Both the position numbers and the translations under genes were made by a program. Of a DNA stretch of 64,000 nucleotides, positions 22,101 to 34,285 are shown piece after piece. Numbering within the stretch: the first letter of the stretch is position 1; each line of letters opens with the position of its first letter. Source of the stretch: Holacanthus passer (lineage: Eukaryota; Chordata; Actinopteri; Pomacanthidae). Where the stretch lies: positions 55,001 to 119,000 of the forward strand of contig JAFREQ010000226.1 in assembly GCA_025331565.1 (NCBI GenBank). The letters run 5' to 3'. Under the pieces are notes generated by a model. The model ran no database searches. It saw only the letters and a list, made by a program, of their open reading frames with translations, and had not been told where the DNA came from.

Positions 22101-24588
22101 GTCACAGAGGGGGTTATTCAGGGGAGATTGTCTGCACCAATCAGAGAAGAGGAGGAAGAAGGGCCCTCCCCCACAGGGGACACACACTTATCACACACAC
22201 GGACCCCACCCCGACACATACAGACCCTGCCCCCTGTCCACAGAAAGGCCCACAGGAAGACAAACAGAAGGAAAACCAGCGACTCCTCATCCTCCTCACC
22301 ACCTCACCGGAGTCCAGACCCCAGCCTCCGGCCCCACGCAGAGCTGAGGCCCTGCCTGAACCTCGGCCCTGGCTCCAGCCCATGTCCAGACCCTGGCTCA
22401 GAGTTGAAGCCCTGGCTGAGCTGGCAGAAGGAGAGAAGGGAGGTTCATAAAGAGGAAGCCTTCTCCTCGGACCACACTGACCCTCTTGACCAGATCATTG
22501 AGGAGGTTTACACAATTTATGATCTTGTTGTGATCTTGTTAGATATTGTCTTGTTTATAGATGTTTATATATCATCAGAATTAAATGATCAATTTGTTTC
22601 ATGAACTGCACTGTCACTGCACAAACATACATCTGAGTAAGTAAATGATATTTGCTTTGTTTATGTTGTACATCAGGTGATCCAGATGTGTTGTTATGGC
22701 ATCACTTTCCCTACCTGCCAGCAGGAGGAGACAGAAAGCTTCCACTTCAGCCTTCCCATTTCCATGGAAACACAGAGTGACTGGGACTTACCTGTACAGG
22801 TAAGAGTTAGTGAGGCACTAGTATGGGAGATTACATTGTTTTCTCTTTGTTCTAAAGCTGAAACATTTCTCTCCAGGTGGTTTTACAGAAAGGACAAACA
22901 CTCAGTGATACACTGCCCTCAAACACACCTGTCCAGGTGAGCCAGATGGAGGAACAGGACCTCAGCCATCTGATGGACGTACAGGTGGACCTTGAGGACC
23001 AGGTGTACTCGTACCAGCTTGACTCCGCCCTCCACAGTAAGCAGCAGGCAGGGAGCATGGCCATGCAGGACGAGGGCTTCTGGACTCTGCCGATAGAGGA
23101 GGTCCTTCCGGCCCCAGCACATATTCCAGACTCCTTCAGGGGGAAGACCTGGGCCCAGATCGAACAGGAGGACGAGGAGAAGGTGAACAAATTGGTGCGA
23201 CAGTTCAGACGGGAGAAATTCATCTGCTACTTTGACAGCGAGTCTCTGGCCAGGTATTATATAGACTCACTACTGTAAAGTATATATTACAGTATATATT
23301 ACTAATACATAGACAGACACTTATGGATTCATTCTGTAACACATACTGAAATATACGCTACTTTCATACTATCCCATATTATGATATAAAGTCCAAGATA
23401 TATTGTAATGTGTTTACAAAACTATTACAAAACTAGAACTTTTGTTTTTCTGACAATGTCATCACTGTCAGATACGGTAGGAGGAGCCAAAACAAGGGGC
23501 GTCGTGAGAACAAGGAGGTGGAGCCAGACACTGGCATCCTGCCCTTATTGGATTGTGATGAGGATGACTCAGCGTATGTCAAGAGGAGGATTAGAAAGAG
23601 ACAGGCTTTCAAGGTGGCATCCAGGTGTCAGGTGAGAACGACAGTTTTCAGTATCTGGAGCCGCTTTCTGTTTGTACAAAAAGGTCACCTGTTTTTGTTC
23701 CTTCAGGTGGTGAAAGTCAGTCACAGCACTCAGACTGTCCGATTGGTCGTCCCAGCTGTTCGTCAGCCAGCTTTGGAAGCCCCTCCAACCAGCATTCCTG
23801 CAGCCAATCAGGATGCAGCTGAGGGGACTCCTGATGTGCAGACATGGTGTTGCCTCCCTCCATCATACTCAAACATCATCACACCTCTGCAGCCTCGCAC
23901 CTCTCTGGTCTACCTGCTCTGTTCCCCCCCATGCCCAGCCCCCACCTATACACCTGCAGCAGGCTCTGCCCCCAAACGGTGCAGGAAGAAAAGGCGTCCA
24001 CTGGCCCTGCAGGGGTTAAAGGTCAAATACAAACAACTTCCTGTAAGGTTCTACGACCCCAGCAGCAACCGCATCCTGAAGAACCCCCCCAAAGGCTTCC
24101 TGTGGAACCAAGGCTCCAGCCCGCCACCACCTTGTGTCCGCCAGCTGTTCAGAAGTCTGAGTCCAGACCTAAACACTGACAGACCGCCGGGGGATGGGGC
24201 AGCAGGGTCCTCTAGGGTCAAAGGTCAGAGGTCAGACACTGTCTTCAGCCACAGCAACAGTTTCCTCCTGAGCACAGTCAGTAGGAACACAGCCCAGAGT
24301 GACAAACGGGACACGGTCAGGAGGAGGGGTAGGACGGTGCAAGCCCGGTCCCCTTCACCTCACAGCAGGTCAGAACGGGTGAGGGGGGGGAGGAGGGAGA
24401 AGACACGTCCCCCACCCTCCAAGAGAAGAACCAGGGCACAAGCCACAGCCCCACACACAAGGAGAGAAGGCCTGCGAAGGTCAGGACCCAGCAGGAAAGT
24501 CCCCAGCTCTACAGGCCTGCCTCACCCTCCCTCACCCCGCCGGGGGAGGGCCCGGAGGGGGCGGGGCTGTGAGAGGAGTCGAAGGTAG
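19176..24588 (+). CDS. zdbf2: Zinc finger DBF-type containing 2 (ZDBF2)
   Basis: Large, mostly disordered protein with one DBF4-type zinc finger. Coding exons are 19176-19197 (exon begins 19157), 19297-19327, 20049-20145, 20250-20407, 21908-22505, 22677-22799, 22877-23253, 23472-23631 and 23707-24588. The total is 2448 nt, or 815 residues. The zinc ligands are Cys38, Cys41, His51 and His57 (GYCGYC, then HLSSLKH), a CX2C-X9-H-X5-H finger. Conserved C-terminal blocks are RGKTWAQIEQEDEEKVNKL (about 433-451) and LKVKYKQLPVRFYDP with VRQLFRSLSPD (about 620-680). Human ZDBF2 is about three times longer through a repeated central region that is absent here. Neighbours eef1b2 and dytn support orthology with human 2q33, where ZDBF2 is paternally expressed; nothing here shows imprinting. 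The start is the first in-frame ATG; Met19 is an alternative. AATAAA at 24769-24774. Confidence 0.88.
20159..20181. repeat. (TA)n microsatellite
   Basis: About 11 TA units in the zdbf2 intron between the zinc-finger exons. Confidence 0.9.
20390..20589 (+). repeat. Tandem array derived from a zdbf2 exon-intron junction
   Basis: Five copies of a roughly 38-43 bp unit. Copy 1 is the real end of exon 20250-20407 with its donor (ctacaacgacatcag then gtatat). Copies 2-5 repeat ctacaacaacatcatgta, caacaacatcagataac and cactgacatcaggtgatc, each followed by an acaaacacacctgcac-like stretch. Copy 5 keeps a potential donor (acatcag then gtgatc). Confidence 0.8.
20640..21860 (+). mobile_element. L2-type LINE, 3' part, inactive
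   Basis: Remnant of a non-LTR retrotransposon in the same direction as zdbf2. Reverse transcriptase motifs are visible: GVPQGSVIGPLLFSIYTTSL, then YHCYAATQLFLLFPPDD, where the family expects YADDTQL, so the two catalytic Asp residues are gone. Later blocks are RINHCSSLLAGLP, YTPSRSLRSANERPL and VVPRWWNELQ. Frameshifts and a stop (near 21120) break the ORF. The 3' end gctttggataaaagcgtctg is the usual L2-clade tail in fish. The 5' part is missing, as expected for incomplete reverse transcription. Confidence 0.85.
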
Positions 24589-24748
24589 CAGGATACTTGT
24601 TAAGGTAGCATGATACTTGTTCATGTAGCAGGATCTCTGTTTGATAGCAGGATCCCTGTTTGATAGCAGGATACCTGATCAGGGAGCAGGATAGCGGTGC
24701 AGGTACGAGGATACCCATTTAGGAGCAGGTTACCTGACCAAATAGCAG
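24585..24748 (+). repeat. 20-bp tandem repeat starting at the zdbf2 stop codon
   Basis: About eight imperfect copies of a unit like gtagcaggatacctgtttga. The TAG stop of zdbf2 (24586-24588) is the second to fourth base of the first unit. The array forms most of the predicted 3' UTR. Confidence 0.8.
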
Positions 24749-24880
24749 CCTCGTTTAGAAATTCAGAAAATAAAAGATGCCTTCCCTTGTCACACAGAAG
24801 TCAGGACATAAAATGATCCATAAATGCTTGCATTTTTATACCTGATGGATCTGAATATGAATGAAGATTAAAGTAATAAT

Positions 24881-25443
24881 TAGGGATGGGTATTGAGGAG
24901 CAGTTCTAAATTGGTACCAGGTCCTGATTGGTCAGTACCGAAATATTGATAAGCTCCTGGACGAACGGTGCTGCTGTTGGTATTTAATTCAGCATAATGC
25001 GGCTGCATTTTTTAACTTTAGCAAAGCTCTAGCAGAGCGGCTGCTGCAGCCACTGTCAAGGTCAAGGGAACATACCGTGTACTCAATGTCATGATAAAAA
25101 TAAGTCTGTAGTTATTAAATCAGGAGACAGTTAACATCAATTTTAAGCATTTCTAATTCATGTTCCTAAATAATCCCATAGAGAGCAGTCAGTGGACAGC
25201 AGGATTCAGACACCCGAGTCAACCTTCTCCATCACTAGTCGAGGGAAAATAACAGGAAAAACCAGCAGAAAGTCACAGAGACGTCGACAAGTCTATTGTC
25301 AAAGATTTGTAGCCCTTCATTACTGTTTTTGTGCTTATTGTGGAGTCCAGACCGAATGCTGGCATAGCACAAATAGCCAACTGTTAGGTAGTTTGACCTT
25401 CGTGTGAGCTGTCCTGACAACCAGAGAGAATAATTTTACGTTG

Positions 25444-25474
<31 letters not shown>

Positions 25475-25655
25475 GCACTTCAGGGAGACGACCACAGCAC
25501 TTCTAACTTATTTTTGCAAAAAAAGTAATGCTAAAATAATTGTTGAATCTTTATTACATCAAATTATGAAGAGTAGTATCAATAAGAGTATTGATAAGTA
25601 GAAGTAGTGACAAGCAGTATCAGAATCGATAAACTCCTAAAGATACCCATCCCTA
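24881..25655. mobile_element. hAT-like MITE
   Basis: Terminal inverted repeats tagggatgggtat (24881-24893) and atacccatcccta (about 25643-25655). AATAAT flanks both sides and may be part of a target-site duplication. The interior (about 775 bp) has no transposase ORF, so it is non-autonomous. An (ATT)n microsatellite lies inside (25446-25474). The termini resemble widespread fish hAT-type MITEs; family assignment is by memory only. Confidence 0.75.
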
Positions 25656-26588
25656 ATAATGAGTAACTGGATGTTTTCCATGTGCGTTTATAAACGAGGC
25701 TGCTGGACTTTATATGGACTCCATATGGAAGTCTATTGATGTCGATATTAAAATGAAATCATCTAATCAACCTGAAAATGTCCTTTTACATTTGTGTGTG
25801 CAAATGAGGAAACAAAACATTTAAAAGGAAAACAGTTTATAACAATTGTTTTATTTTGTTTTACCCATTTTATAATTTCTCTGTCCTGGTGAGAACTTTG
25901 ATATTTCTAGTCCAGTGTGATGATAATAATGATAATAATAATTCAGTTTTCAGTTTTTCCAAACATTAAAGACAGATTAAAGATTTAAATGTTGTCAGAC
26001 ATGATGGAAATTTAACTCTTAAAATTTAAAAATCTCAGATTTGTCCGGCAGCATAAAAATAAAAACTTGATTTAAAATTGAAGATATGAATTTTTTTTAC
26101 ACACCATGAATTAAAATCTGAAATTAAATATATTTCACAGTTTTTTGTGTCACATATTAAAACAAAACATTTTAATTGCAAGTTTGTTGTGTATCATGAA
26201 AAAGAAATAGATTTTCACATTTTGATATTCATACATCATGAAAATCAGATTTTAAATTTTAATATAAATTTTGTTTAAATCTCTAGAATTCAAATGAAAG
26301 GTCTTTAAATAAAAAAAACTTACTTGTGCACACAAATGGAAAATGAAACTTGAATTTGATTAAATAATTTTATTATAATGTTGGCAGTTGTCTGTTTCTA
26401 TAACACTAAACACACCTGAAGTTTGTCAGATCAGACAGCCTCTGGTACCATTTCTTCAGGTACTGTTGTTGTTTCGGATTGTTAATATCTTGTGTTTTTT
26501 ATACCTTTACACTCATGTTGTATTTAAATATGAATAAGTTCATGTTGAATAAACAACTTTTATAACCTGAAAATGAGTCACCTGGTCA
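25656..26588. other. AT-rich spacer between convergent zdbf2 and dytn
   Basis: No gene found. The sequence is strongly AT-rich with many short aattttaaa-type runs. A dytn poly(A) signal on the minus strand could be TTTATT near 26367. Confidence 0.5.
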
Positions 26589-29500
26589 TCAATGTGTATC
26601 AGTGTTTGTTCTCACAGCGTCCACCAGGTGGCGTATCGAGTCTCCCACCTGGTCTGCAGCCTCCAGAAGCTCCGCCCTCTTCCTGTCACCTGGAAACGGA
26701 GTCAGTTTGTTGTCAAACTGGTGGAAACTTCAGGTTTCACCATACAGTTAGTAAAAAGCCACCTCAGACATGATTTACTGGCTGTTAACATCATGTAAAC
26801 ACATTTGACTTTTCTCTCTTGTGCAGTTAGAGCACAAACCTGCTCCAGCTTACTTATTTAAGGGAACTTATTTAAGCATTACCGATCGAGCAAGTAATTA
26901 GAATAATGACATATTCCTGTCTGTGCACACTAAAAATCACTGGGTGAAACCAGTTCTATAGCACTGGCAAAATAAATGGGGCTACTTTGACCGTGGGTTC
27001 ATTTTTTACATTGCTGCTGTGTTATTTACCAAAACTGAAATGTGATTTGGTTAATTTGCTGTTTTCTCTTTAAGATTAAAATAATTATTTACTACAGAAT
27101 ACACAATATTTACTTGACTGTCAGTCATGCTTTCTTTAGATTTTCTACTTCAGTTTAATTTGTTTGTTTTCTCCTGAGCTTATGTTAAGTGAACTTGTTC
27201 TGGGCCTAATATTTCACAAATGAAACCTATAGGATTTAATTTGATTGCTTTGAATTTAATTTCCTTCATCTCTATTAATTTATTGACTTCACAATAAATG
27301 ATCAGTTGGCTCTGAACGCTCCTGGTTGTTCCTGACTCACATGTCTTTTTCTCTCTCCACATGTCTGTCTCCATCACAGCCTTCAGTCTCTCCACAGTCT
27401 CCTGCAGCAGCTCCTCTTGACTACACATCCCATAATTCTCTTCTTCTTCTGCCGACAGAAAGATATGCTCTTCCTGTGGCCCCACCTCCCCTGGTCCATC
27501 TTGTTGTCCTATTGGACAACAGAGAGACCTGTCACCCATAGACTTCTCTTCAAAGTGGATGTCACATGGTGGAGATGTGCTCTGGTGCATTGTGGGAGTT
27601 TGTTGTTCTTCCTCACTCCACTCATCCTCTGTCTTCAGCAGCTCTTCATCCTCGTCTTCCTCGCCTTCTGTGTTTCTCTCCGTGTCCATGCTTTGTGGTG
27701 TGTTGGCATATTGTTGAACCTCCATCTTGTTCAGAGCCTGAGGAAGAAAAGATGAACACCTGTGTTAGAAAATACAAAAAGTTAAAAGAGCGAAGTCAAC
27801 TGTGGCTCCCAAGATGCACTTCACTAACAAACAGCCAATCGCTGAGCTTTAAACTCAGTGAGCTGAATCAAAAAAGTTTTACACCAGGACCTGTTTCAGA
27901 AAGAGTTTGTTAACCCTGAGATGAAGGGAAACAAAGAGAGATAGCTCAGTTAGAATGCTAACTGAGAGTGTGAAGCTAAAATGAATCAGGACCAAGTATG
28001 AAATCAGAATCCAAAGTTGTCTGCAGCTGCTGTGTGGTCGTTCTTCAGAGTGTGGATGATAGTCTGTGTAAATCATCCGAATGCATGATCTGAATCAGGG
28101 TTAAAAAGAACTAACGTGGCGGAAACAGTTTGTGCTGCTCTAACTACACAGCTTCAGTCAGTGACATTACTGACACACAGCGCAGCAGCAGGTTTGAATA
28201 TAGAACAGCTGAGACTCTCATCAGGAAAAGAGTTGGTGAAAACTCTGACCAGGTGCAGGTTCAAAGAGAACCGCCTTCATAGCACTGAAAACTCTTCTAG
28301 CTTTACACTCAACAGAGCTGCTGACATATTCATGCCCTCGGGTCTGAATCCTGTCATCATACAACACCTTTTTTATCATCTTTTTTTTTTCTAGCTGCTC
28401 TTCAGTTTTCACTCAGCAGACGTTCAGATGTCACCTGCTTCGTCAGGTGACCTGTGTGCGTTTACCTGTGTGAGCATGTCCTGCAGACAGAGGTTGTTCT
28501 CTCTCAGTGTTTCCATGGTAACCTCCATTTCAGAGCACCTGTCCTCCAGGATGCCCTGCTCTGACCGGACGGTGAGCTGCCAGGCCTGCAGCTGCTGCTC
28601 CAACAACCTGAAGATGAACAAAGAAGAAGATGATGAACCGTAACTCCAGAGCAGCCTGTGATTGGTTGATTCTGGTTTCTCACCATTTGTCTCTCTGCAG
28701 GTTTCTGACTTCAGTGAGCAGGGCCGACGCCTTCGACTGGTCATCAACAACAACACGTTATATCACTATGAAACCTCCATGTTATATTATTATAAACCTC
28801 AATATATATGCAACATTTAAAGAACGCTGTGAGGAAAATGACCTCTTGTGAGGTCATCAGAGGTCACCTGCTGAGACGGCGTCTCCTCATCCGTCTGCAG
28901 AGCTTTAGAGGAAAATGAGCAGGGAGGAGGTAGTACCAAGGCATCATGGGAAACCTCTCTGTCAGAGGAGGGACTGTGACTGACAGCTGAGGCAGCCAAT
29001 CGTGTTGAGGGATCAAAAGGAGGCGAAGCACTGAGAAACAAAAACACTAATTACAAAAAGGTGTTTAATTGAACAAAGTGAACATTTTTCACCTGAGTGT
29101 AGATGTCTGCTGTCTTTCAAGTCACACCTGACTCACCTGTTCAGAGTCTCTCCTGGCTCCACCCACATCAGGACCCGCCTCCTGTCAGCCTCTCTCTGAG
29201 TGTATCGCCGTGGTAACAAGGTGTGACGAGCGCTGTGCATGATCGCGGACAGAGACTCTCTCCAGGTGGGCTAACAGACAGAGATGAAAAAAGAGATCTG
29301 TCTGTACCTGTCTGTCTCTGTGTGCATGTGTGTTGACACCAGTCACTTGTTACCTGTGTGTAGAACTCGACCACTGGATGGTGAGTTTTGTGTTTCCTTG
29401 TCTGTCCGTCTGTCAGGAAGCAGCTCTGACACACGTGGACGTTCACACACTTCATACAGCGATACCTGAGCACCCACACAACATCATTATCACTAGCTTT

Positions 29501-32500
29501 AATAACTCCAGTAGAGTCTAGTTTAACTTCAGTAGCCTAGTTAAAAACACCTGGTCAAAGCACCTGCTCATTTTATGAGGGTGTTTATTGGTTACATGTA
29601 AAAAACAAAACAAACAAACAAACAAAAAACACTGATTGGGTGATGTTGGGTCACCTGAGTCCGGTGATGGGGAAGGTTTTACAGGTGTGGCAGCGGACGC
29701 TGTGACTGACATTCTGACTGATGGTCAGGTGATACAGAGTGGGTAACCATAGCAGCAGGCCAGGCTCGCTCTGCAGCCATGACAACACGTGTTCTGAACT
29801 AGCCGTCGGGGTCAGCACCTGTAAACACAGTGTCAGTGTGTCGGCATGACGACCACAAATCACCTGTAGCAGAGGGTTTTGTTTTCTCACCCGGTTAAAA
29901 CAGGACTTCACCGCCGCCTCCACGCCACCGAAAACTCCTCCTTCCTGCACTGCTTCAGGAACCTGAACACACACATGTTAGAGAGAGAAGGAGGCGAGGA
30001 GCATGCTGGGAAATGTAGTTTGTACTGTTTTTACCTGGCTGAGGTTCTGCAGTAAAGATCTGAGTCCAGACCTGCTGACTGATCCTGAACTGTTCTCTGC
30101 AACACTCACCAGAGCTGCAGGACACGAAGTGAGATACTTTATTTTACTTTTGTTTTATTCTGAAGGAAACATGGACCATAGGTCCATAGGTCCATCAGTC
30201 AGACAGACAGGTCCTCACCTCTGTATTTTACCAGCAGACTTTCAGCAGACAGGGCAATGAGAGCAGTTTGAAGAGAAGCAGCTGACACACAACCAGCTTG
30301 ACTCCTAAAATATAAAGAGATAAATATTATTTATAGATTCTAATTCAGTTAAACTTCCTGCTTTTATTAATCAAACTCTTAACTGTCTGGGGTCAAAATG
30401 TCAAAAATCATTGTTTAATCTAAAGTTTTTCTCTGAAAAGTTTGAGGCTCAGGACCCAGGGTTTGTATTATACTGGATGCAGGTGACAGCAGGTAACCTT
30501 GTGTTTGGCCTCATGATGGCGCTGCTGTCCCACTGTTTCTCTGAATAAACACAGGCAATGATAAATTCAGCTTCCTGTCACAGTGACATGATGGAGCAGC
30601 AGGTTCATTGCAGAGCAGCTGCTTTTGATGTCGGAGGGTTTTGATGAAGATGAACCTGAAGCTGCTGAAGATGACGCATCAGTTTTATTGTCATTTATGA
30701 ATTAGATCATTTTAAAGCAGAACTGACCGAGCTAGCTCAGCTTGGTCAGACTGACCTCTGAAAGCACAGGACAGGACAGACAGGCCGGTCAGGACACAGC
30801 AGACATTTTGTCTTGAAAGCTGCACGGCTGTTTTAACAACATTAACGATGGCGTTGTTCTATTCCGTGCTCCCAGTCAGCTGTGACAGTGAGCACCAAAG
30901 CCCGACCCTAAAACTGGAGCAGCTACATGGAATTCAGTCATTAACTGTCTTATATGTATTGATAGACTCTGACCGGTCGTACAGTCTAAACATCAGACTG
31001 CAGATCTCCTCTGAAGCCTCCACAGTCACATGGCCTGGTACTTCCTGTGACACACTGTGGAACATCCTGTTCAGAGTCCCAGTCACCTCCTGTCTGTTCA
31101 TCCCCACGTCCTGCTGCAGCGTAGCTCCGCCCACCGAGTGGACGGCGGCTGTGATGTGTCGAATGGACATGACGTCCACTAAGAACACACACACAAATAT
31201 ACAGTGTTGTACTTGAACTGCAGTACTGACGCAGTGGTGAGACGAGTAGCAGCAAAGTCAGCAAAATACTGAAAGCATAATAAGATACCATCTAATATAG
31301 AAACACCAGAATAACAGATATGATACTTCGTGTCTGCACCGACAGAAATATAACAAAGTATATAAGGTAATAAAGAAGGTAACACATTGACACAAGATAA
31401 TATAGTATTATGTGATATATAATAATGAAGAAGGTGCACGACCCACTGTGACAGAGTTTCTGCAGAGACAGAAGCTTCATGGAGACTCTGTAGACGGATG
31501 GACGGATTTCATTCAGTCCTTCTGAGGGAAACAAGAAATAAGGATCAATGTGTGACATTTGATCTCTGCATTAACCCCCGAGACCCCAGAAACCAAGTCC
31601 AGCTCTGAACCCGAGCCTCAGTCAAGAGCAGGACAGGACAGCTAACCTAACATCCATGTTTTTGATGGTGGGGGACACCAGAGTCCCTGGAGGAACACAA
31701 ACACGTGAAGAACACGCCAACTGCACACAGAAAGACCTGTCCAGACCCAGAACCCAGAGTTCAGACCCAGAACCCAGAGTTCAGTCCCAGAACCCAGAGT
31801 TCAGTCCCAGAACCCAGAGTTCAGTCCCAGAACCCAGAGTTCAGTCCCAGAACCCAGAGTTCAGTCCTACAACCCAGAGTTCAGTCCCAGAACCCAGAGT
31901 TCAGTCCTACAACCCAGAGTTCAGTCCCAGAACCCAGAGTTCAGTCCCAGAACCCAGAGTTCAGTCCCAGAACCCAGAGTTCAGTCCTACAACCCAGAGT
32001 TCAGTCCTACAACCCAGAGTTCAGTCCCAGAACCCAGAGTTCAGACCCAGAACCCAGAGTTCAGTCCCAGAACCCAGAGTTCAGTCCCAGAACCCAGAGT
32101 TCAGTCCTACAACCCAGAGTTCAGTCCTACAACCCAGAGTTCAGTCCCAGAACCCAGAGTTCAGACCCAGAACCCAGAGTTCAGTCCCAGAACCCAGAGT
32201 TCAGACCCAGAACCCAGAGTTCAGACCCAGAACCCAGAGTTCAGACCCAGAACCCAGAGTTCAGTCCTACAACCCAGAGTTCAGTCCCAGAACCCAGAGT
32301 TCAGTCCCAGAACCCAGAGTTCAGTCCTACAACCCAGAGTTCAGTCCCAGAACCCAGAGTTCAGTCCCAGAACCCAGAGTTCAGTCCCAGAACCCAGAGT
32401 TCAGTCCTACAACCCAGAGTTCAGTCCCAGAACCCAGAGTTCAGACCCAGAACCCAGAGTTCAGACCCACAACCCAGAGTTCAGACCCAGAACCTTCCAG

Positions 32501-32749
32501 CTGTGTGAACTGAGCCACATGCTGCCCCTGTTCGTCTTAATTAAATGAAGGTGTTTCTCAAAAATCTATTTTAACATAAAAAATATGTTAACGTGATTTT
32601 TAAAGCACCTTCACAACATAAAGGCACCAGTTCTAACTGCAAATTTAAAAAGCTTGTTTTATACAGCTAATCTGAACAGAACACAGCAGAACACGAGAGA
32701 ACAGCAGAACAATAGAACACAGTAGTTTACCGATGGTGTCCAGATCCAT
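26589..32749 (-). CDS. dytn: Dystrotelin (dystrophin-related ZZ protein)
   Basis: Member of the dystrophin/dystrobrevin superfamily with EF-hand-like regions, a ZZ zinc finger and a coiled coil. Minus-strand exons are 32731-32749, 31447-31521, 30974-31178, 30219-30304, 30035-30114, 29891-29962, 29655-29818, 29354-29465, 29137-29270, 28868-29030, 28684-28736, 28466-28607, 27341-27737 and 26589-26689. The total is 1803 nt, or 600 residues (human about 578). Residues about 2-210 form the EF-hand-like part (GLNEIRPSVYRVSMKL, LIALSAESLLVKYRA). The ZZ finger spans about 217-262 (RCHTCKTFPITGLRYRCMKC, then VCQSCFLTDG and KTHH). The coiled coil is about 375-435; an acidic region and a short helical end (ELLEAADQVGDSIRHLVDA) follow. 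Human DYTN is also near ZDBF2 and EEF1B2. The last two junctions are the least certain. Confidence 0.9.
31741..32495. repeat. 20-bp minisatellite in dytn intron 1
   Basis: About 38 head-to-tail 20-bp units with consensus tcagtcccagaacccagagt. The three main variants read tcagtcccag (A), tcagtcctac (B) and tcagacccag (C). A six-unit block B-B-A-C-A-A/C occurs twice in a row (31981-32100 and 32101-32220), showing a higher-order duplication. No unit contains a stop in the + strand frames, so long spurious ORFs cross it. Confidence 0.95.
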
Positions 32750-32859
32750 GGTGAGTTTCATCCGACGTCAGTCTGAAAACACAAACATGAGGACTTTTGT
32801 ATGAGCACAACACAATAAATGACAGAACTACACAAAGTGCAAGTTGAATCCAAGGCAAC

Positions 32860-33060
32860 TGGACTCGGTGTAGATTCTTGAAGACATTTGACTTGTCATC
32901 CGAGAAGCCTCTTCAGTTCTGACTGACTGGCACAGAGACCCAGGTACTTAGTGTGAATGACCATTAACACTGTCACATGAGGTCAAGTGGTTGTTTCCTC
33001 TCCTGGGAAGAGATGCAGCATTGTAGGTGGGAGACAGGTGATGTCTCCTTGCTTTGATCA
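32860..33060 (-). mobile_element. Dispersed repeat, possibly Penelope-like
   Basis: gattcttgaagac, catccgagaagcctcttcag and ttctgactgactggcacag match, from memory, a repeat common in fish genomes and linked to Penelope-like elements. No ORF remains. Confidence 0.4.
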
Positions 33061-33599
33061 AACAGCATGCGTTTCTCCCTCCAAGCCATCGGGTTTATTT
33101 CAGGTTTTTATTTTCCATTGGAACCCCTGATCACATCCTGCCTTTGTAGAAAGCTTGAGTAATCCAGTAGCTGTACTGCCTGACCATTTACTGCTTATAC
33201 AGTGGCATGTGAAAGTTTGGTCATAAAATCTGTTACTGTGGATGGTTATGTAGGATCATTTCTGCTCGGTGCCCTTTCACAGTGGATCCTGGACGAAGGC
33301 CGTTCAGTATCAGTCTTTGTTGTCTTTGCGTAGGCGGTTCCTGGAGTCTGTGATCTTTCTGGCTGTCCTTTCATACTCCCGTACCATTCTGAGGGTGTTC
33401 GCCCCAAAATGCTTGGAAATATAAACAGAACTAATTAACAAAATAGATATAAAATAGTAGAGTATCTTTATTACAGAACCCATGGCAGAGTCCTGCACCA
33501 GGTTGGGTACCTAATATTTAATATTTAATCCAATATGCAAGCTCTCATTTCTTATCTCAACACTGGTCATATATTTCATATTAATATTTGCAAACTGTA

Positions 33600-33750
33600 A
33601 ATAAGTGTAAATTTGTTAATATCTTCTTTTTTTAGCCTGTTTAAATTGTTCTTTTTTACTATTTAACTGCTTCCACCCCTTTTGCTGCTGTACAATGTGA
33701 ATTTCCCCACTGTGGAAAAAAAAATCCATGGACGATTTAAATAAAGTGAT
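33600..33750 (+). mobile_element. Non-LTR retroelement 3'-end fragment
   Basis: agcctgtttaaattgttc, ctgctgtacaatgtgaattt and ccccactgtgg parallel the copy at 6190-6480. Confidence 0.55.
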
Positions 33751-34285
33751 TGTGTGGAACCCTAACCCTTAACCCAGCATCAGACTTTTCCTCTACTGGA
33801 TTTGTGATAGAAGAACAGAGAACATAAACCAGGGACTGTGGTCAATTAAATGTCAGCATGGTCAGTTAGTTGGTGATTGATTCAGCCAGACAGGCTACGA
33901 TCAGCTATGACGTGAATTCATGGTTCCACATGTTCCAATTGCACAAGTCAAAACGAAGCTCTTTAAAGTAAATGACTGTCGTCTCTGTGTTTACTCATAG
34001 GCCAGATCGTGGGACTAACGGGTCGGCGCAGGTCTGGACTTGGCCAAAATTAGCTTGTCTTTGCAGTTATTAAATAGGTTTTTAATAAAGTAACTAAACG
34101 TAGTCTTACGTCTAACGTAGACTTCTTTCCCATTGCCAGCAGAAAAGTTTGTCTGCTTTTTCTGATGCGTCACGTTCGACGTCAGCAATGTGCCTGAATA
34201 CAAATACTGAAGACCAATGCCAGGTGTTGGTGGGTTCGACCCAGTGTGAAAGGCTTTAGAGATAATTGCAGGTAACATGCCTTAC

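Noticed and set aside
27180..27340. Readthrough of dytn exon 13 to a stop at 27180
   Set aside because: A strong gtgagt donor at 27340 and a matching in-phase final exon (26589-26689, helical end) make the spliced form more likely.
31656..32513. 285- and 267-codon ORFs with a PEPRVQSQNPEFSPRTQSSV-like repeat
   Set aside because: They are products of the 20-bp minisatellite in dytn intron 1. All three frames are open for arithmetic reasons and there is no start context or splice support.
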